NCBI GenBank assembly: GCA_963799425.1
Contig: CAWCXA010000007.1
Span: 124,001 to 188,000 of the forward strand
Length of the DNA: 64,000 bases
DNA from: CAVWSM01 sp963799425
GTDB taxonomy: Bacteria > Actinomycetota > Actinomycetes > Jiangellales > Jiangellaceae
Direction: 5' to 3'
Below the pieces are notes generated by a model. That model did no database searches. It was not told the origin of the DNA and saw only the letters and a program-made list of their open reading frames with translations. Numbering within the stretch: the stretch's first letter is position 1; every line of letters starts with the position of its first letter. The translations under genes and the position numbers were made by a program. Below, piece after piece: positions 16,893 to 25,505 of the stretch.

Positions 16893-17246
16893 TCATCCGC
16901 GACGTGGACGGGGATGTGTTGTCACATTCCGCAACATCTCGTTCTGGGGCTCTCCGGTCCGCAGAGCCACGGTGAGATCGCCCCAGAGTCGACATAGCCG
17001 TGCGTTGGACATCTCGAGGATCCCGCCGATGTAGGCCGGACCGGCCTTGTCGAGAAAGGCCGCGCCTGCGTCCGTATTGCGGAAGACGGCAGCGCTCCCA
17101 TCACCCTCGCGATCCAGTAGCCGGAGGGCGACGAGCGTATCGGGGAAGTCGGGAACCGCCTGCTCGTGAAGCCCAAGCGCCTCGGCGATCTCCGCAGCTG
17201 TCATCGCGTCGCCGCCAAGCCGCTTCGGCCCCCGAAGCAAGATCAC
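16893..17246 (-). pseudogene. Methyltransferase fragment (dimerisation domain only)
   Basis: The 117 residues match the N-terminal dimerisation/winged-helix part of SAM-dependent O-methyltransferases of the hydroxyneurosporene type: TAAEIAEALGLHEQAVPDF, then AYIGGILEMSNARLCRLWGDLTVALRTGEPQNE. The extreme N-terminus and the whole catalytic SAM-binding domain are absent; the frame runs into unrelated residues and stops. It is therefore a remnant, cut on both sides. It abuts tRNA-Ser(GGA), a common place for insertion and deletion events. I see no intact integrase or repeat nearby. Confidence 0.75.
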
Positions 17247-17276
17247 TCCGGGGGCTCGAAAGCCCTGCTGACAGCG

Positions 17277-17365
17277 CGGAGGATGCGGGATTCGAACCCG
17301 CGAGGGGCTGTTAACCCCAACACGATTTCCAATCGTGCGCCCTAGGCCAACTAGGCGAATCCTCC
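17277..17365 (-). tRNA. tRNA-Ser(GGA)
   Basis: Acceptor GGAGGAT (5' at 17365) pairs with ATCCTCC; the discriminator is G. The anticodon loop TTGGAAA carries GGA. A long variable arm (TGGGGTTAACAGCCCC) marks a class II serine tRNA. T arm is GCGGG-TTCGAAT-CCCGC. A UUCG-loop hairpin (17252-17265) follows on the minus strand. Confidence 0.96.
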
Positions 17366-17468
17366 GCGCAGGAGGGTACCCGACCGGCGGGTGATCTTGA
17401 GACTTCGCGAGCGCCGAGACCCCGAGACCGCCTCAAGATCGGCGGCGGCGGGGGGACCGGTCCACCGT

Positions 17469-19127
17469 TCAGCGCCGACGGCGCCGTCCAGTCCCGAACA
17501 TGCCGCGGACGATCTCGACTCCGATCGCGGTCCCGGCCGAGACGAGCAAGCCCTCCAGGCCGCCCTTGGCCGCCGAGCCACCCGCAGCGCCCGACCGCGA
17601 ACCCGACCGCGAGCCGGTCGACCGCTTCCGCGACCGCGGGGGTGCCGGAGCCGGCTCGGGCGACAGCAGGTCGTCGATCGCGGGCGAGCTCGAACGGCCC
17701 AGGATCGACTCCTCGATGGCCCGCGCCTCGGCGTCCGCGGCACCCGCGGGAGCCCCTGCCGTCTGCGACGCCCCGGCCAGTCGGGTGGCGAGCATCTCCC
17801 GAGCCGACTCTCGGTCGACCCGCTGCCCATAAGCAGGCAACAACGAGGATGCCCGCACCGCCGCGACCATTGCCTCCTCGGGGATGGGTGCCATCAACGA
17901 CTGCGGTGCCCGCAGCATGGTCGGCGCCACGGGGGTTGGAGTGCCGCGCTCTGACTGCACAGTGACGACGGCCTCCCCGATGCCGAGAGTCGTGAGCAGC
18001 TCCTCCATGTCGTACGCCGATTTCGGGAACGTACGAGCCGTGGCCTTCAAGGCCTTGTCATCGTCTGGGGTAAACGCCCGCATCTGGTGCTGGATGCGTG
18101 AGCCGAGCTGGGCGAGCACGTCCTCGTGGACATCCTTCGGTGTCTGGGTGACGAAGAAGACGCCGACACCCTTCGACCGGATCAGCCGAACCGTCTGCAC
18201 GACAGACGACAGAAAGTCCTTGGACGCATCGGAAAACAGCAGGTGCGCCTCGTCGAAGAAGAACACCAGCTTGGGCTTGTCGATGTCGCCCACCTCCGGC
18301 AACGCCTCGAAGAGCTCGGCCAGCAGCCACATCACAAAGCTGGAGAACAGCGCCGGCCGGTCCTGCACCGACGGCAGCTCGAGCATCGACACGACGCCCT
18401 TGCCGTCGTGGGTGACGAGCAGGAAGTCCTCGACCTCGAACTCCGGCTCACCGAAGAAGACGTCCGCACCCTGCCCCTCGAAGGCAATCAGCTCACGCAA
18501 GATCACGCCGGCAGTCGCCTTGGACAGCGCGCCCAACCCCTCCAGCTCAGCTTTGCCCTCAGCGGAGATCAGATAGTGCAGCACCGCCCGCAGGTCGGCC
18601 ACGTCCAGGAGCGGTAGTCCGCGTTGGTCGGCAAAGTGGAAGACCAGCCCCAGCGACGACTCCTGGGTGTCATTGAGGCCAAGGACCTTCGACAGCAGGG
18701 TGGGACCGAACGACGAGATGCTCGCGCGTACGGGCACGCCGTGGCCCAACCCGCCAAGTGCGAAGAACTCGACGGGGTACGCGGTGGGCTGCCACGGCTG
18801 ACCCACCGAGGCGGCCCGCGTCGCAAGCTTCTCCGACGGCTCAGCCGCCGCGGCCATCCCGGACAAGTCCCCCTTGATGTCGCTCGCGAACACCGAAACG
18901 CCCGCAGCCGACAACTGCTCGGCGAGCACCTGCAGCGTCTTAGTCTTGCCAGTGCCGGTCGCGCCGGCGACAAGCCCATGCCGGTTGAGCATGGCGAGTG
19001 GGACGCGTACGGGCGCGTCGGCGACCGGCTTGCCGTCGACGAGCAACGCGCCGATCTCCAGGCAGGGGGCACCGCCGAACGCGTACCCCTCTTGCACGAT
19101 GCGCACAGCGTCGCCTACCTCGGCCAT
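17469..19127 (-). CDS. HerA-like ATPase, DUF853 family
   Basis: A 552-residue P-loop ATPase. Walker A GATGTGKT (55-62) and a Walker B block KLVFFFDEAHLLF are present, followed by FVTQTPKDVHEDVLAQLGSRIQHQMRAFTPDD, typical of the HerA/DUF853 group. The C-terminus is a Pro/Ser/Arg-rich linker and a short Gly-rich tail. HerA relatives pump DNA as hexamers, but the cellular role of this bacterial branch is not established. The start at 19127 follows a GGGAGGCGAGG ribosome site. Monocistronic by position. Confidence 0.88.
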   Translation of the reverse strand: MAEVGDAVRIVQEGYAFGGAPCLEIGALLVDGKPVADAPVRVPLAMLNRHGLVAGATGTGKTKTLQVLAEQLSAAGVSVFASDIKGDLSGMAAAAEPSEKLATRAASVGQPWQPTAYPVEFFALGGLGHGVPVRASISSFGPTLLSKVLGLNDTQESSLGLVFHFADQRGLPLLDVADLRAVLHYLISAEGKAELEGLGALSKATAGVILRELIAFEGQGADVFFGEPEFEVEDFLLVTHDGKGVVSMLELPSVQDRPALFSSFVMWLLAELFEALPEVGDIDKPKLVFFFDEAHLLFSDASKDFLSSVVQTVRLIRSKGVGVFFVTQTPKDVHEDVLAQLGSRIQHQMRAFTPDDDKALKATARTFPKSAYDMEELLTTLGIGEAVVTVQSERGTPTPVAPTMLRAPQSLMAPIPEEAMVAAVRASSLLPAYGQRVDRESAREMLATRLAGASQTAGAPAGAADAEARAIEESILGRSSSPAIDDLLSPEPAPAPPRSRKRSTGSRSGSRSGAAGGSAAKGGLEGLLVSAGTAIGVEIVRGMFGTGRRRRR

Positions 19128-19227
19128 ACCTCGCCTCCCGCTCGCACGCGGACGCCTGCAGACTAGCCAGACCAGCGATCCGTGGCCCGCTGTGTGAACC
19201 TCCTGGCCGCGTCGCCTCCCGCATCTC

Positions 19228-19233
19228 TAGACT
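19228..19233 (+). promoter_or_regulatory. -10 element of VapB-like gene (leaderless)
   Basis: TAGACT ends 7 nt before the ATG at 19241. Confidence 0.5.
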
Positions 19234-19240
19234 CCCCGGA

Positions 19241-19543
19241 ATGGTCTTCAAGCGCGTCGGTGACGAGCGCCCCTACCCGCCGCACGACATCCCGTTGCGC
19301 GACTGGGCGAAGATCCCACCCCGGCAGATTCGCCTCGACCAGCTTGTGACGACCAAGCGCAACCTCGACCTGGCCAGCGTGCTCGCCGAGGACTCCACCT
19401 TCTATGGAGACCTGTTCGCACATGTGGTCGAGTGGCGCGGCGAGCTCTACCTCGAGGACGGGCTGCACCGCGCCCTGCGGGCCGCCCTGCAGCAGCGGCC
19501 GGTCATTCATGCACGAGTTCTCGTGCTTGACGATTCCGACTAG
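19241..19543 (+). CDS. Conserved actinobacterial protein, VapB-like annotation
   Basis: A 100-residue protein beginning MVFKRVGDERPYPPHDIPLRDWAKIPPRQI. Close actinobacterial homologues are often labelled 'VapB family antitoxin', but no PIN-domain toxin lies beside it. The sequence LYLEDGLHRALRAALQQ resembles a ParB/sulfiredoxin-like DGxHR substrate loop (inference). The function is unknown. A LytR_C protein gene follows 44 bp downstream on the same strand, a pairing I recognise from related genomes. Confidence 0.75.
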   Translation: MVFKRVGDERPYPPHDIPLRDWAKIPPRQIRLDQLVTTKRNLDLASVLAEDSTFYGDLFAHVVEWRGELYLEDGLHRALRAALQQRPVIHARVLVLDDSD

Positions 19544-19587
19544 GCTTCCTTCACGGCAAACGTGCCGAACGGGGAGGTGCGGGTGTC

Positions 19588-20124
19588 ATGTTGACGGATG
19601 AGCCGGCAGCGCGAACCGCGGTGGGTCGCCACGTACGCTCCGGCGTCACCTTGTCGATCTTGCTTGCGCTCGTCGTCGGCGCCGGCTGGTACGGGCTCAA
19701 CTCGCTCCGCGACGAGGCGCCGGTCGAGGATGACGAGACCACCGTCGCGACCACCGACCCGAACGCATGTCCAGAAGGCCAGGGCACCCCGGCGCCCGCC
19801 GTGGCGCCCGCTAACGTGCAGGTCAACGTCTACAACGCAACCGCTCGCAATGGTCTGGCAAGCACGAGTGCCCGGCAGATGCGGGAGCAGGGTTTCGTGA
19901 TCGTCGACGTCGCCAACGACCCGCTGCGCAAGGCGATCCCCGGAGTGGCCGAAGTGCGCGCCAAGGACGACTCAATGATCGCCTACCTGGTGCTCGCGTA
20001 TGTGCCCGGCGCGACCCTCGTCACCGACACCCGCACCGACGAGTCGGTCGACCTCGTGGTGGGCGACCAGTTCCAGACGATCACGCCCCCAGCCGCGCCG
20101 CCGGTGCCCCCGATGGTCTGCTGA
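19588..20124 (+). CDS. LytR C-terminal domain protein, membrane-anchored
   Basis: A 178-residue protein with a cytoplasmic N-terminus, one transmembrane segment (about residues 21-40) and a single extracytoplasmic LytR_C domain (VQVNVYNATARNGLASTSARQMREQGF, about 76-150). The LytR/CpsA/Psr catalytic domain is missing. LytR_C alone occurs in cell-envelope proteins of actinobacteria; its binding partner is unknown. GGGGAGG ribosome site precedes the ATG. Its stop abuts the convergent antiporter stop. Confidence 0.85.
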   Translation: MLTDEPAARTAVGRHVRSGVTLSILLALVVGAGWYGLNSLRDEAPVEDDETTVATTDPNACPEGQGTPAPAVAPANVQVNVYNATARNGLASTSARQMREQGFVIVDVANDPLRKAIPGVAEVRAKDDSMIAYLVLAYVPGATLVTDTRTDESVDLVVGDQFQTITPPAAPPVPPMVC

Positions 20125-21633
20125 TCAGTCCTGCTGAGCGGAGCCGTCCGGCCCGCCAAGCCACGTCGCGAGCCGCCCGCGTCGGCTGACCACGCGCAGC
20201 CGCTCCTCGGTCTTCTCCCGCAGGGACCGGGGCGTGACCACCAACAGCTCGTCGCCGTGTTTCAGCGTCGTTGAAGGGCCAGGCACCAGACTCGAGTCGC
20301 CGCGCACGATGAGCGACACCGATGCCCCAGGCGGCAGGCGTAGCTCCCGAACCTCCACGCCATGCATCCGCGACTGGGTGGTCACGCGCACCTGCACGAG
20401 GTCGGCGCCAAGACGTTCGAGCGGCGCGACCTCCATCTCGACATCGCGCGGCTCCTGTCTCTCGGCCACGCCCAACCGGTCGGCCAGCCAGGGCAGCGGC
20501 GGCGCCTGCAACAACGTGAATACGAGGACGAACACGAAGACGATGTCGAACAGTCGCGTAGCCCCTGGGACGTCCTCGGAGAGCGGAATCGTGGCGAGCA
20601 CCACTGGGATCGCGCCGCGCAGCCCGGCCCATGAGAGAAACGCACGCTCGCCCCACCGCAGCCGGAACGGCAACGTCGCCACCAGTACGGCGATCGGCCG
20701 CGCGACGAAGGTCAGAACCACCCCGGCAACGATGGCGGTCAGCACAGATGCGCCCAAGCGCCCCGGCGAGGACAGCAGACCCAGCATGACGAACAGCCCG
20801 ATCTGAGCCAGCCAGGCGAGGCCCTCGGCGAACGACTTGGTGGCCACACGGTGCGGCAGGTCTGAGTTACCGAGCATCACCGACGCCACGTATACACCGA
20901 CGAACCCGGACGCGTGCACCGCCGCCGGAAGCGCATAGCCCAGGACGGCGAACGTCATGACGCAGAGCGGATAGAGGCCAGATGCAGGAAGGGCGACACG
21001 CCGAAGAAGGAGTACGCCGGCCGCACCGACGACGGCACCCAGGATCGCCCCGCCCAGCAGCTCGTACACGACGGTCCCGACCACACCGATCACGCCGTGA
21101 TCGAGCGAACCGCCCATGCTCAGCAGCACGACCAGCACGATGGTCGGTGCGTCGTTGAGACCCGACTCGGACTCGAGTGCGCTGGCCACTCGATTCTTCA
21201 GCGGCACGCGACGGAGAGTGGAGAAGACCGCCGCCGCGTCGGTGGGTGCGAACACGGCTCCGAGCAGCAGCGCCAAGGTCCAGTCGAGGTCGAAGAGCAC
21301 TCGCGCGGTCACGGCCATCAGGAGCACGGTCACCGCCACGCCGACAGTGGCGAGCGAGATGCCCACCGGCAGCACGGGGCGGACGTCCCGCCAGCGGGTC
21401 GACAGGCCGCCCTCGGCCAGGATCACGATCAAGGCGCCGAAGCTCACTGCCCGCGCCAGGTCGGCATCCTCGAACTGGATACCGAGCCCGGACTCGCCCA
21501 TCCCGACGCCAATGAGTAGGTAGACGACCAAGGCCGGCAGTCCCACACCGATCGTGAGGCGCACGGACAACACGGCGCCGACGAGGACGAGCCCGCCCAC
21601 GAGCAGGAAGACATCCAGGTCCGCAACGGTCAC
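20125..21633 (-). CDS. Potassium/proton antiporter, CPA1 type with RCK_C domain
   Basis: A 502-residue membrane protein. Twelve or more hydrophobic segments span residues about 5-385, with the acidic APTDAAAVFSTL motif and ESGLNDAPTIVL typical of the NhaP2/CvrA branch. The C-terminal cytosolic part contains an RCK_C (TrkA_C) domain (about 405-480: VREL, SLIVRGDSSLVPGPSTTLKHGDELLV). It should exchange K+ or Na+ for H+ and may be gated by nucleotides. The GTG at 21633 has GGGAGGAGG upstream; the open frame extends into tRNA-Ser but is not coding there. Confidence 0.9.
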   Translation of the reverse strand: MTVADLDVFLLVGGLVLVGAVLSVRLTIGVGLPALVVYLLIGVGMGESGLGIQFEDADLARAVSFGALIVILAEGGLSTRWRDVRPVLPVGISLATVGVAVTVLLMAVTARVLFDLDWTLALLLGAVFAPTDAAAVFSTLRRVPLKNRVASALESESGLNDAPTIVLVVLLSMGGSLDHGVIGVVGTVVYELLGGAILGAVVGAAGVLLLRRVALPASGLYPLCVMTFAVLGYALPAAVHASGFVGVYVASVMLGNSDLPHRVATKSFAEGLAWLAQIGLFVMLGLLSSPGRLGASVLTAIVAGVVLTFVARPIAVLVATLPFRLRWGERAFLSWAGLRGAIPVVLATIPLSEDVPGATRLFDIVFVFVLVFTLLQAPPLPWLADRLGVAERQEPRDVEMEVAPLERLGADLVQVRVTTQSRMHGVEVRELRLPPGASVSLIVRGDSSLVPGPSTTLKHGDELLVVTPRSLREKTEERLRVVSRRGRLATWLGGPDGSAQQD

Positions 21634-21658
21634 GTCCGCGCCTCCTCCCGGATGCGAA

Positions 21659-21692
21659 ACGGCGCCCGACCGGGTCTTGGATCGGGCGCCGT
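21659..21692 (-). terminator. Intrinsic terminator of tRNA-Ser(CGA)
   Basis: An 11-bp perfect stem (21659-21669 with 21682-21692) and 12-nt loop, followed on the minus strand by TTTCGC. It lies between the tRNA and the antiporter gene. Confidence 0.75.
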
Positions 21693-21701
21693 CCGTGTTG
21701 G

Positions 21702-21788
21702 CGGTGGCGGTGGGATTTGAACCCACGGAGGAGTTGCCCCCTCACACGCTTTCGAGGCGTGCTCCTTAGGCCGCTCGGACACGCCACC
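21702..21788 (-). tRNA. tRNA-Ser(CGA)
   Basis: Acceptor GGTGGCG (5' at 21788) pairs with CGCCACC; discriminator G. Anticodon loop CTCGAAA carries CGA. The long variable arm (GAGGGGGCAACTCCTC region) is typical of tRNA-Ser. T arm is GTGGG-TTCAAAT-CCCAC. Confidence 0.96.
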
Positions 21789-21836
21789 GCCCGAGAGGTT
21801 ACCGGAATCGACGCCAACCCCCGAAAACAACGCGGA

Positions 21837-22268
21837 CTAGCGGTGCTCCGCGAAGAAGGCCCGCAGCGCCTCCGCGCACTCCACCTCCAGCACACCCGCG
21901 ATGACTTCCGGCCGGTGGTTGAGCCGCCGGTCACGGACCACATCCCACAGCGACCCCGCGGCCCCCGCCTTGGGGTCACTGGCGCCGTAAACCAGGCGGG
22001 CAACCCGCGCGAGCACCAACGCGCCCGCGCACATCGTGCAGGGTTCCAGGGTAACGACGAGGGTGCAGCCTTCCAGCCGCCACGATCCGAGGCCGGCGGA
22101 AGCCTCGCGCAGAGCAAGCATCTCGGCGTGCGCGGTGGGATCACCGGTCGCCTCGCGCGCGTTCCAGCCACGGCCCATCACCTGGCCATCGGGATCGAGG
22201 ACCAGAGCCCCGACCGGTACGTCGCCGCTGGCGAGCGCTCGCTGGCCGACGTCCAGCGCCTGCCGCAT
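21837..22268 (-). CDS. tadA: tRNA adenosine(34) deaminase
   Basis: A 143-residue zinc deaminase. The zinc and proton-shuttle residues are visible: H47-A-E49 in TAHAEML, and PCTMC with C77 and C80. It converts A34 to inosine in tRNA-Arg(ACG). The ATG at 22268 gives normal family length. It clusters with two TadA-associated proteins upstream and with upp on the other side, as in many actinobacteria. Confidence 0.95.
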   Translation of the reverse strand: MRQALDVGQRALASGDVPVGALVLDPDGQVMGRGWNAREATGDPTAHAEMLALREASAGLGSWRLEGCTLVVTLEPCTMCAGALVLARVARLVYGASDPKAGAAGSLWDVVRDRRLNHRPEVIAGVLEVECAEALRAFFAEHR

Positions 22269-22315
22269 GGCCGCCTCGAAGCCGGGGTGCGGCGCGCCCG
22301 AACCTGGCGGGGCGC

Positions 22316-22852
22316 TCAGCGTACTGATTCCAGCGCCTCGTCGAAGCCGATCTGCGATGCCACCGCCGCTAGGGCATCGGCCGGCGAACCGCTCTCGGCG
22401 AGCGCGGTCAGCTGGCGGGCAGAAAGCCCCAGGTCGCCCAGCAGATCGGCCGCGCCTGCCGGGCCGGCCGGCGCGTGGTCGACGTCGGCAGGCTCCGGTT
22501 CCGGTCCTTCCGTCCAGTCGGCCTCGTCAGCCTGCGCAGGCGCAGTCTCGACCTCCGGCACTGGAGGGATCAGATCAGGCAGGAGCACCTCACCCAGCGC
22601 ATGCCGAAGCGCCGCTTGCGCATCCGAAACGTAGACCTGCGGGTCCTCGTCGGCGTCGACACGGACGACCCCGAACCACTCGTCGGGCTGCTCGAGCAGC
22701 ACGACGAGCACCTCGTCGTCACCACCCGCATCGATCGCGGCCTCTTGGACCGCATCGACCAGACCGTCGAGCGCCTCGACCTCGTCGAGGTCGACATCGA
22801 CGCCCTGCCACTCACGTCCCTTGCGGGAGAAAGCCGCGGCGAAGTACGTCAC
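22316..22852 (-). CDS. TadA-associated protein, first paralogue
   Basis: A 178-residue acidic protein of unknown function starting VTYFAAAFSRKGREWQGVDVDLDEVEAL. Its layout (beta-rich N-half, acidic linker, C-terminal DLGLSARQLTALAESG...IGFDEALESV helix block) parallels the neighbouring protein at 22881-23393. The GTG at 22852 follows GGTAGGG. The association with tadA is by gene position; no catalytic residues are apparent. Confidence 0.82.
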   Translation of the reverse strand: MTYFAAAFSRKGREWQGVDVDLDEVEALDGLVDAVQEAAIDAGGDDEVLVVLLEQPDEWFGVVRVDADEDPQVYVSDAQAALRHALGEVLLPDLIPPVPEVETAPAQADEADWTEGPEPEPADVDHAPAGPAGAADLLGDLGLSARQLTALAESGSPADALAAVASQIGFDEALESVR

Positions 22853-22880
22853 GTTCCCTACCTGCCCTGTCGTCCGTTCC

Positions 22881-23393
22881 TCACGCTTCGGGACCGGCCG
22901 TTCGGCCCAGCACCGAGTCGAGCGCCTGCTCGAAGTCCTCACCAAAGCCGATCCGGTCGGCCACCTCGCCAAGCATCTCGTCGGGGTAGCGGTCGAGATC
23001 GGCGCAGATCATCCCCAGCGACAGCGCGTCGACCCCCAGGTCGGACACGATGTCCAGATCGCCGGCGGGCTGCACGTTGTCGACGTCGCCGGGCACCTCG
23101 TCGGGCAACCGCTCGACGGCCTCCCGCGCCAGCGGCCAGTCGAGTGCGGCGGTCACGTCCGACAGCAGGACACGCACGTCGTCACCGAGTACGCGGACCA
23201 GAAGGAAGAAGTCCTCGTCGACCGATACCAGGCCGAGCGCCCCGCCGTCTGCGGGTCGCTGGCGGAGAACGGTCACCAAGGACCCGAGTCCACCGGCCAC
23301 GGTGCGCGGCAGCGGGTCGAGCTGCCAGCGGCCGTCCTCTCGGTAGGCGGCCACGGCGAAGTCGATCTCCTCGCCGGTCGCCATCTCGTCCAT
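22881..23393 (-). CDS. TadA-associated protein, second paralogue
   Basis: A 170-residue acidic protein of the 'tRNA adenosine deaminase-associated' group: EIDFAVAAYREDGRWQLDPLP at the start, and DLGVDALSLGMICADLDRYPDEMLGEVADRIGFGEDFEQAL near the end. It shares length and domain order with the downstream gene, so the pair looks like an old tandem duplication. ATG at 23393 follows GGGGG at about 6 nt; 23384 is an alternative. Function unknown. Confidence 0.82.
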   Translation of the reverse strand: MDEMATGEEIDFAVAAYREDGRWQLDPLPRTVAGGLGSLVTVLRQRPADGGALGLVSVDEDFFLLVRVLGDDVRVLLSDVTAALDWPLAREAVERLPDEVPGDVDNVQPAGDLDIVSDLGVDALSLGMICADLDRYPDEMLGEVADRIGFGEDFEQALDSVLGRTAGPEA

Positions 23394-23831
23394 CCGTACC
23401 CCCGTGCTGCATTCGTCCCTCGTACGCATCGTGGCCGATGTATGGCATCTGTGCCAGATGCGGAGCGGTTGTTTCAGGGGCAACGAGTCTCGACGGCGCG
23501 AGTGTCAGCCGTTACGAGCCCGGTCGCGAAGCGCCATCCGAACACGGACAACGGGCGCGAGCATCGCGGTCTTGGTGACGGCCGTGCGTTCACGGGCGCG
23601 ACCACGCAGCACTGCTGCGCGTCGGCGCAACCGGTCGAGCTCCTCCGGTGGCAGCCACTGCGCTCCGTCGTGTGCCCCACCGCTTTTTGCGGCCCCCCGA
23701 CCCATGTAAGTCACCACCCACGAATCCGGACGATCTTGGGCGAACGCCCGAACGCTAGCAGCGAGCCGCCCGGCAGCGGAAGGGGTCGCGGCAATCGTTC
23801 ACGTACCCCTGATACCCCCTAGGCTCCCGCT
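23394..23831 (-). other. Intergenic region; possible 66-70 aa hypothetical protein
   Basis: This stretch lies between the TadA-associated gene and the divergent upp. On the minus strand a short frame (23505-23717; MGRGAAKSGGAHDGAQWLPPEELDRLRRRAAVLRGR) has a plausible charged helical composition but no ribosome site and no family I recognise. I cannot say whether it is translated. The right end holds the upp promoter. Confidence 0.3.
23797..23825 (+). promoter_or_regulatory. upp promoter (leaderless)
   Basis: GTTCAC (23797-23802), 17-bp spacer, TAGGCT (23820-23825), then 6 nt to the ATG. Confidence 0.55.
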
Positions 23832-24470
23832 ATGCAGCTGCGAGCCGTGGACCACCCGCTTGTCACCCACAAGCTCACCACCCTGCGTGACTCGCGCACC
23901 GATTCGCCCACATTTCGGCGCTTGACCGACGAGCTCGTGACACTGCTCGCGTACGAGGCCACGCGCGACGTACGGGTGTCGCCGTTCACGGTGCAGACGC
24001 CGGTGGCAGCAGCCAATGGCGTGCGGCTCTCTGCGCCGAAGCCGCTGGTGGTGCCGATCCTGCGTGCCGGGCTCGGCATGCTCGAGGGGATGGTGCGGTT
24101 GTTGCCCATCGCGGAGGTCGGCTTCCTCGGAATGATCCGCGACGAGGAGACACTGCTCGCCACCACCTACGCACAGCGGTTGCCGGACGACTTGACCGGC
24201 CGACAGTGTTACGTACTCGACCCCATGCTCGCCACCGGCGGCACACTCGCGGCCGCCATCCAGTTCCTCGTCAAGCGTGGAGCAGACCACATCACAGCAA
24301 TCTGCCTGCTCGCAGCGCCCGAGGGCATCCAGCGCGTCGAGAAGGAGACCGCGCACCTCCAGGTGCCGCTCACAGTCGTGACGGGCGCCGTCGATGAGCG
24401 GCTCAACGAACACGGTTACATCGTGCCCGGTCTTGGTGATGCTGGTGACCGCTTGTACGGCGTGGTCTGA
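23832..24470 (+). CDS. upp: Uracil phosphoribosyltransferase
   Basis: A 212-residue pyrimidine salvage enzyme that makes UMP from uracil and PRPP. The PRPP loop VLDPMLATGGTL (128-139) and the uracil-binding C-terminal GYIVPGLGDAGDRLYG are intact. Length is standard. The ATG lies 6 nt after a -10 element, so the transcript is probably leaderless. It converges with the AraC gene, with only 6 bp between stops. Confidence 0.97.
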   Translation: MQLRAVDHPLVTHKLTTLRDSRTDSPTFRRLTDELVTLLAYEATRDVRVSPFTVQTPVAAANGVRLSAPKPLVVPILRAGLGMLEGMVRLLPIAEVGFLGMIRDEETLLATTYAQRLPDDLTGRQCYVLDPMLATGGTLAAAIQFLVKRGADHITAICLLAAPEGIQRVEKETAHLQVPLTVVTGAVDERLNEHGYIVPGLGDAGDRLYGVV

Positions 24471-24476
24471 CGAGCG

Positions 24477-25424
24477 TCAGGCAGCACCTTCGCGCAAAGT
24501 TTCCCGGTAGTCCCGCGGACTCACGCCGTAGACACGCTTGAACGCTGCGCTCAGCGCGAATGCGCTGCCATAGCCGACACGGCGAGCGACCGAGTCCAGA
24601 GTCATCGCTGGATCGCGCAGCTGGTCAGCGGCGAGCGAGAGGCGCCACCCGGTCAGGAACGCCATCGGTGGCTCACCAACCAGCTCGGTGAACCTGCGTG
24701 CCAGCGCAGCACGTGAGACGCCCGTCTCGGCAGCCAGTCCCGCCACCGTCCACTCGTGGGCGGGGTTGTGGTGCAGCATGCGCAAGGCCCGGCCGACAAC
24801 CGGATCGGCGTACGCGGCGTACCAGCCCGGGGCGTCCGCCTCAGGGCGTGCGAACCATTCCCGCAGCACTGCAATCACAAGCAGGTCCAGGAGCCGGTCG
24901 AGCACGACGTCCTGGCCCGGGTCGTCCCTGACGATCTCGCTCGCCAGCAGCGGCACGATCGGGGATTGCAGCGCTTCACCAGGAAGCACGAGCAGGGGTG
25001 GCAGCGACGCCAACAGTCGGCGGCCCACCATCGTCGTCGACTCGTACGTGCCGACGAGTGCGACAACCGACCCGTCCGGGTCGGTGCCCCAGGAGCGCAC
25101 GCCGAGGTCCAGTGCCTGCGAGAGCTCCACCCCGTCGGGAGTCGTGCAGCGTTGACCCGGGTGGATGATGATCTGCGGCAGCGTCGCCGGGTCATTGGCG
25201 ACGATGTACGGCTCGGGGCCGCGCGCAACCATGATGTCGCCCTCCCGAACCCGGAGGGGTTCGCCGGCCGCGGGGATCAGCCACCCGTCGCCACGGGAGA
25301 ACGCTGCGATCGAGAGCGGCGCCCGGTCCTGCACCCGTAGCGACCAGGGCGGGCTCAGCATCGCCCGGAGCAGGAAGGCGCCACGAGCCCGTGGGCCGTC
25401 GAGCAGCCCGGCAAGAGCGTCCAT
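24477..25424 (-). CDS. AraC-family regulator with cupin domain
   Basis: A 315-residue regulator. The N-terminal half (about 1-190) is a Cupin_6 type sensor starting MDALAGLLDGPRARGAFLLRAML; the C-terminal 100 residues hold two HTH motifs (WTVAGLAAETGVSRAALARRFTELVG and LDSVARRVGYGSAFALSAAFKRVYGVSPRDYR). It is divergent from the DUF1772 protein and probably controls it; similar AraC/oxidoreductase pairs are common in actinobacteria. The ligand is unknown. Confidence 0.9.
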   Translation of the reverse strand: MDALAGLLDGPRARGAFLLRAMLSPPWSLRVQDRAPLSIAAFSRGDGWLIPAAGEPLRVREGDIMVARGPEPYIVANDPATLPQIIIHPGQRCTTPDGVELSQALDLGVRSWGTDPDGSVVALVGTYESTTMVGRRLLASLPPLLVLPGEALQSPIVPLLASEIVRDDPGQDVVLDRLLDLLVIAVLREWFARPEADAPGWYAAYADPVVGRALRMLHHNPAHEWTVAGLAAETGVSRAALARRFTELVGEPPMAFLTGWRLSLAADQLRDPAMTLDSVARRVGYGSAFALSAAFKRVYGVSPRDYRETLREGAA

Positions 25425-25430
25425 GAGATC

Positions 25431-25436
25431 AGGCTA
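25431..25436 (-). promoter_or_regulatory. -10 element of AraC gene (leaderless)
   Basis: TAGCCT on the minus strand, 6 nt before the ATG at 25424. Confidence 0.5.
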
Positions 25437-25505
25437 GACGTGTGCTTATGGAATGGAGTCGTTCGGCCATGGTGCGTCTCACGCCGTCCGAGGAGGATGT
25501 GACGC

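Noticed and set aside
16893..17365. Intact genomic island at tRNA-Ser(GGA)
   Set aside because: No integrase, direct repeats or mobility genes are visible; only a gene scar.
23505..23717. Small minus-strand CDS between TadA-associated gene and upp
   Set aside because: Codon content is plausible but no ribosome site, promoter or family; kept only as a possibility in the intergenic entry.
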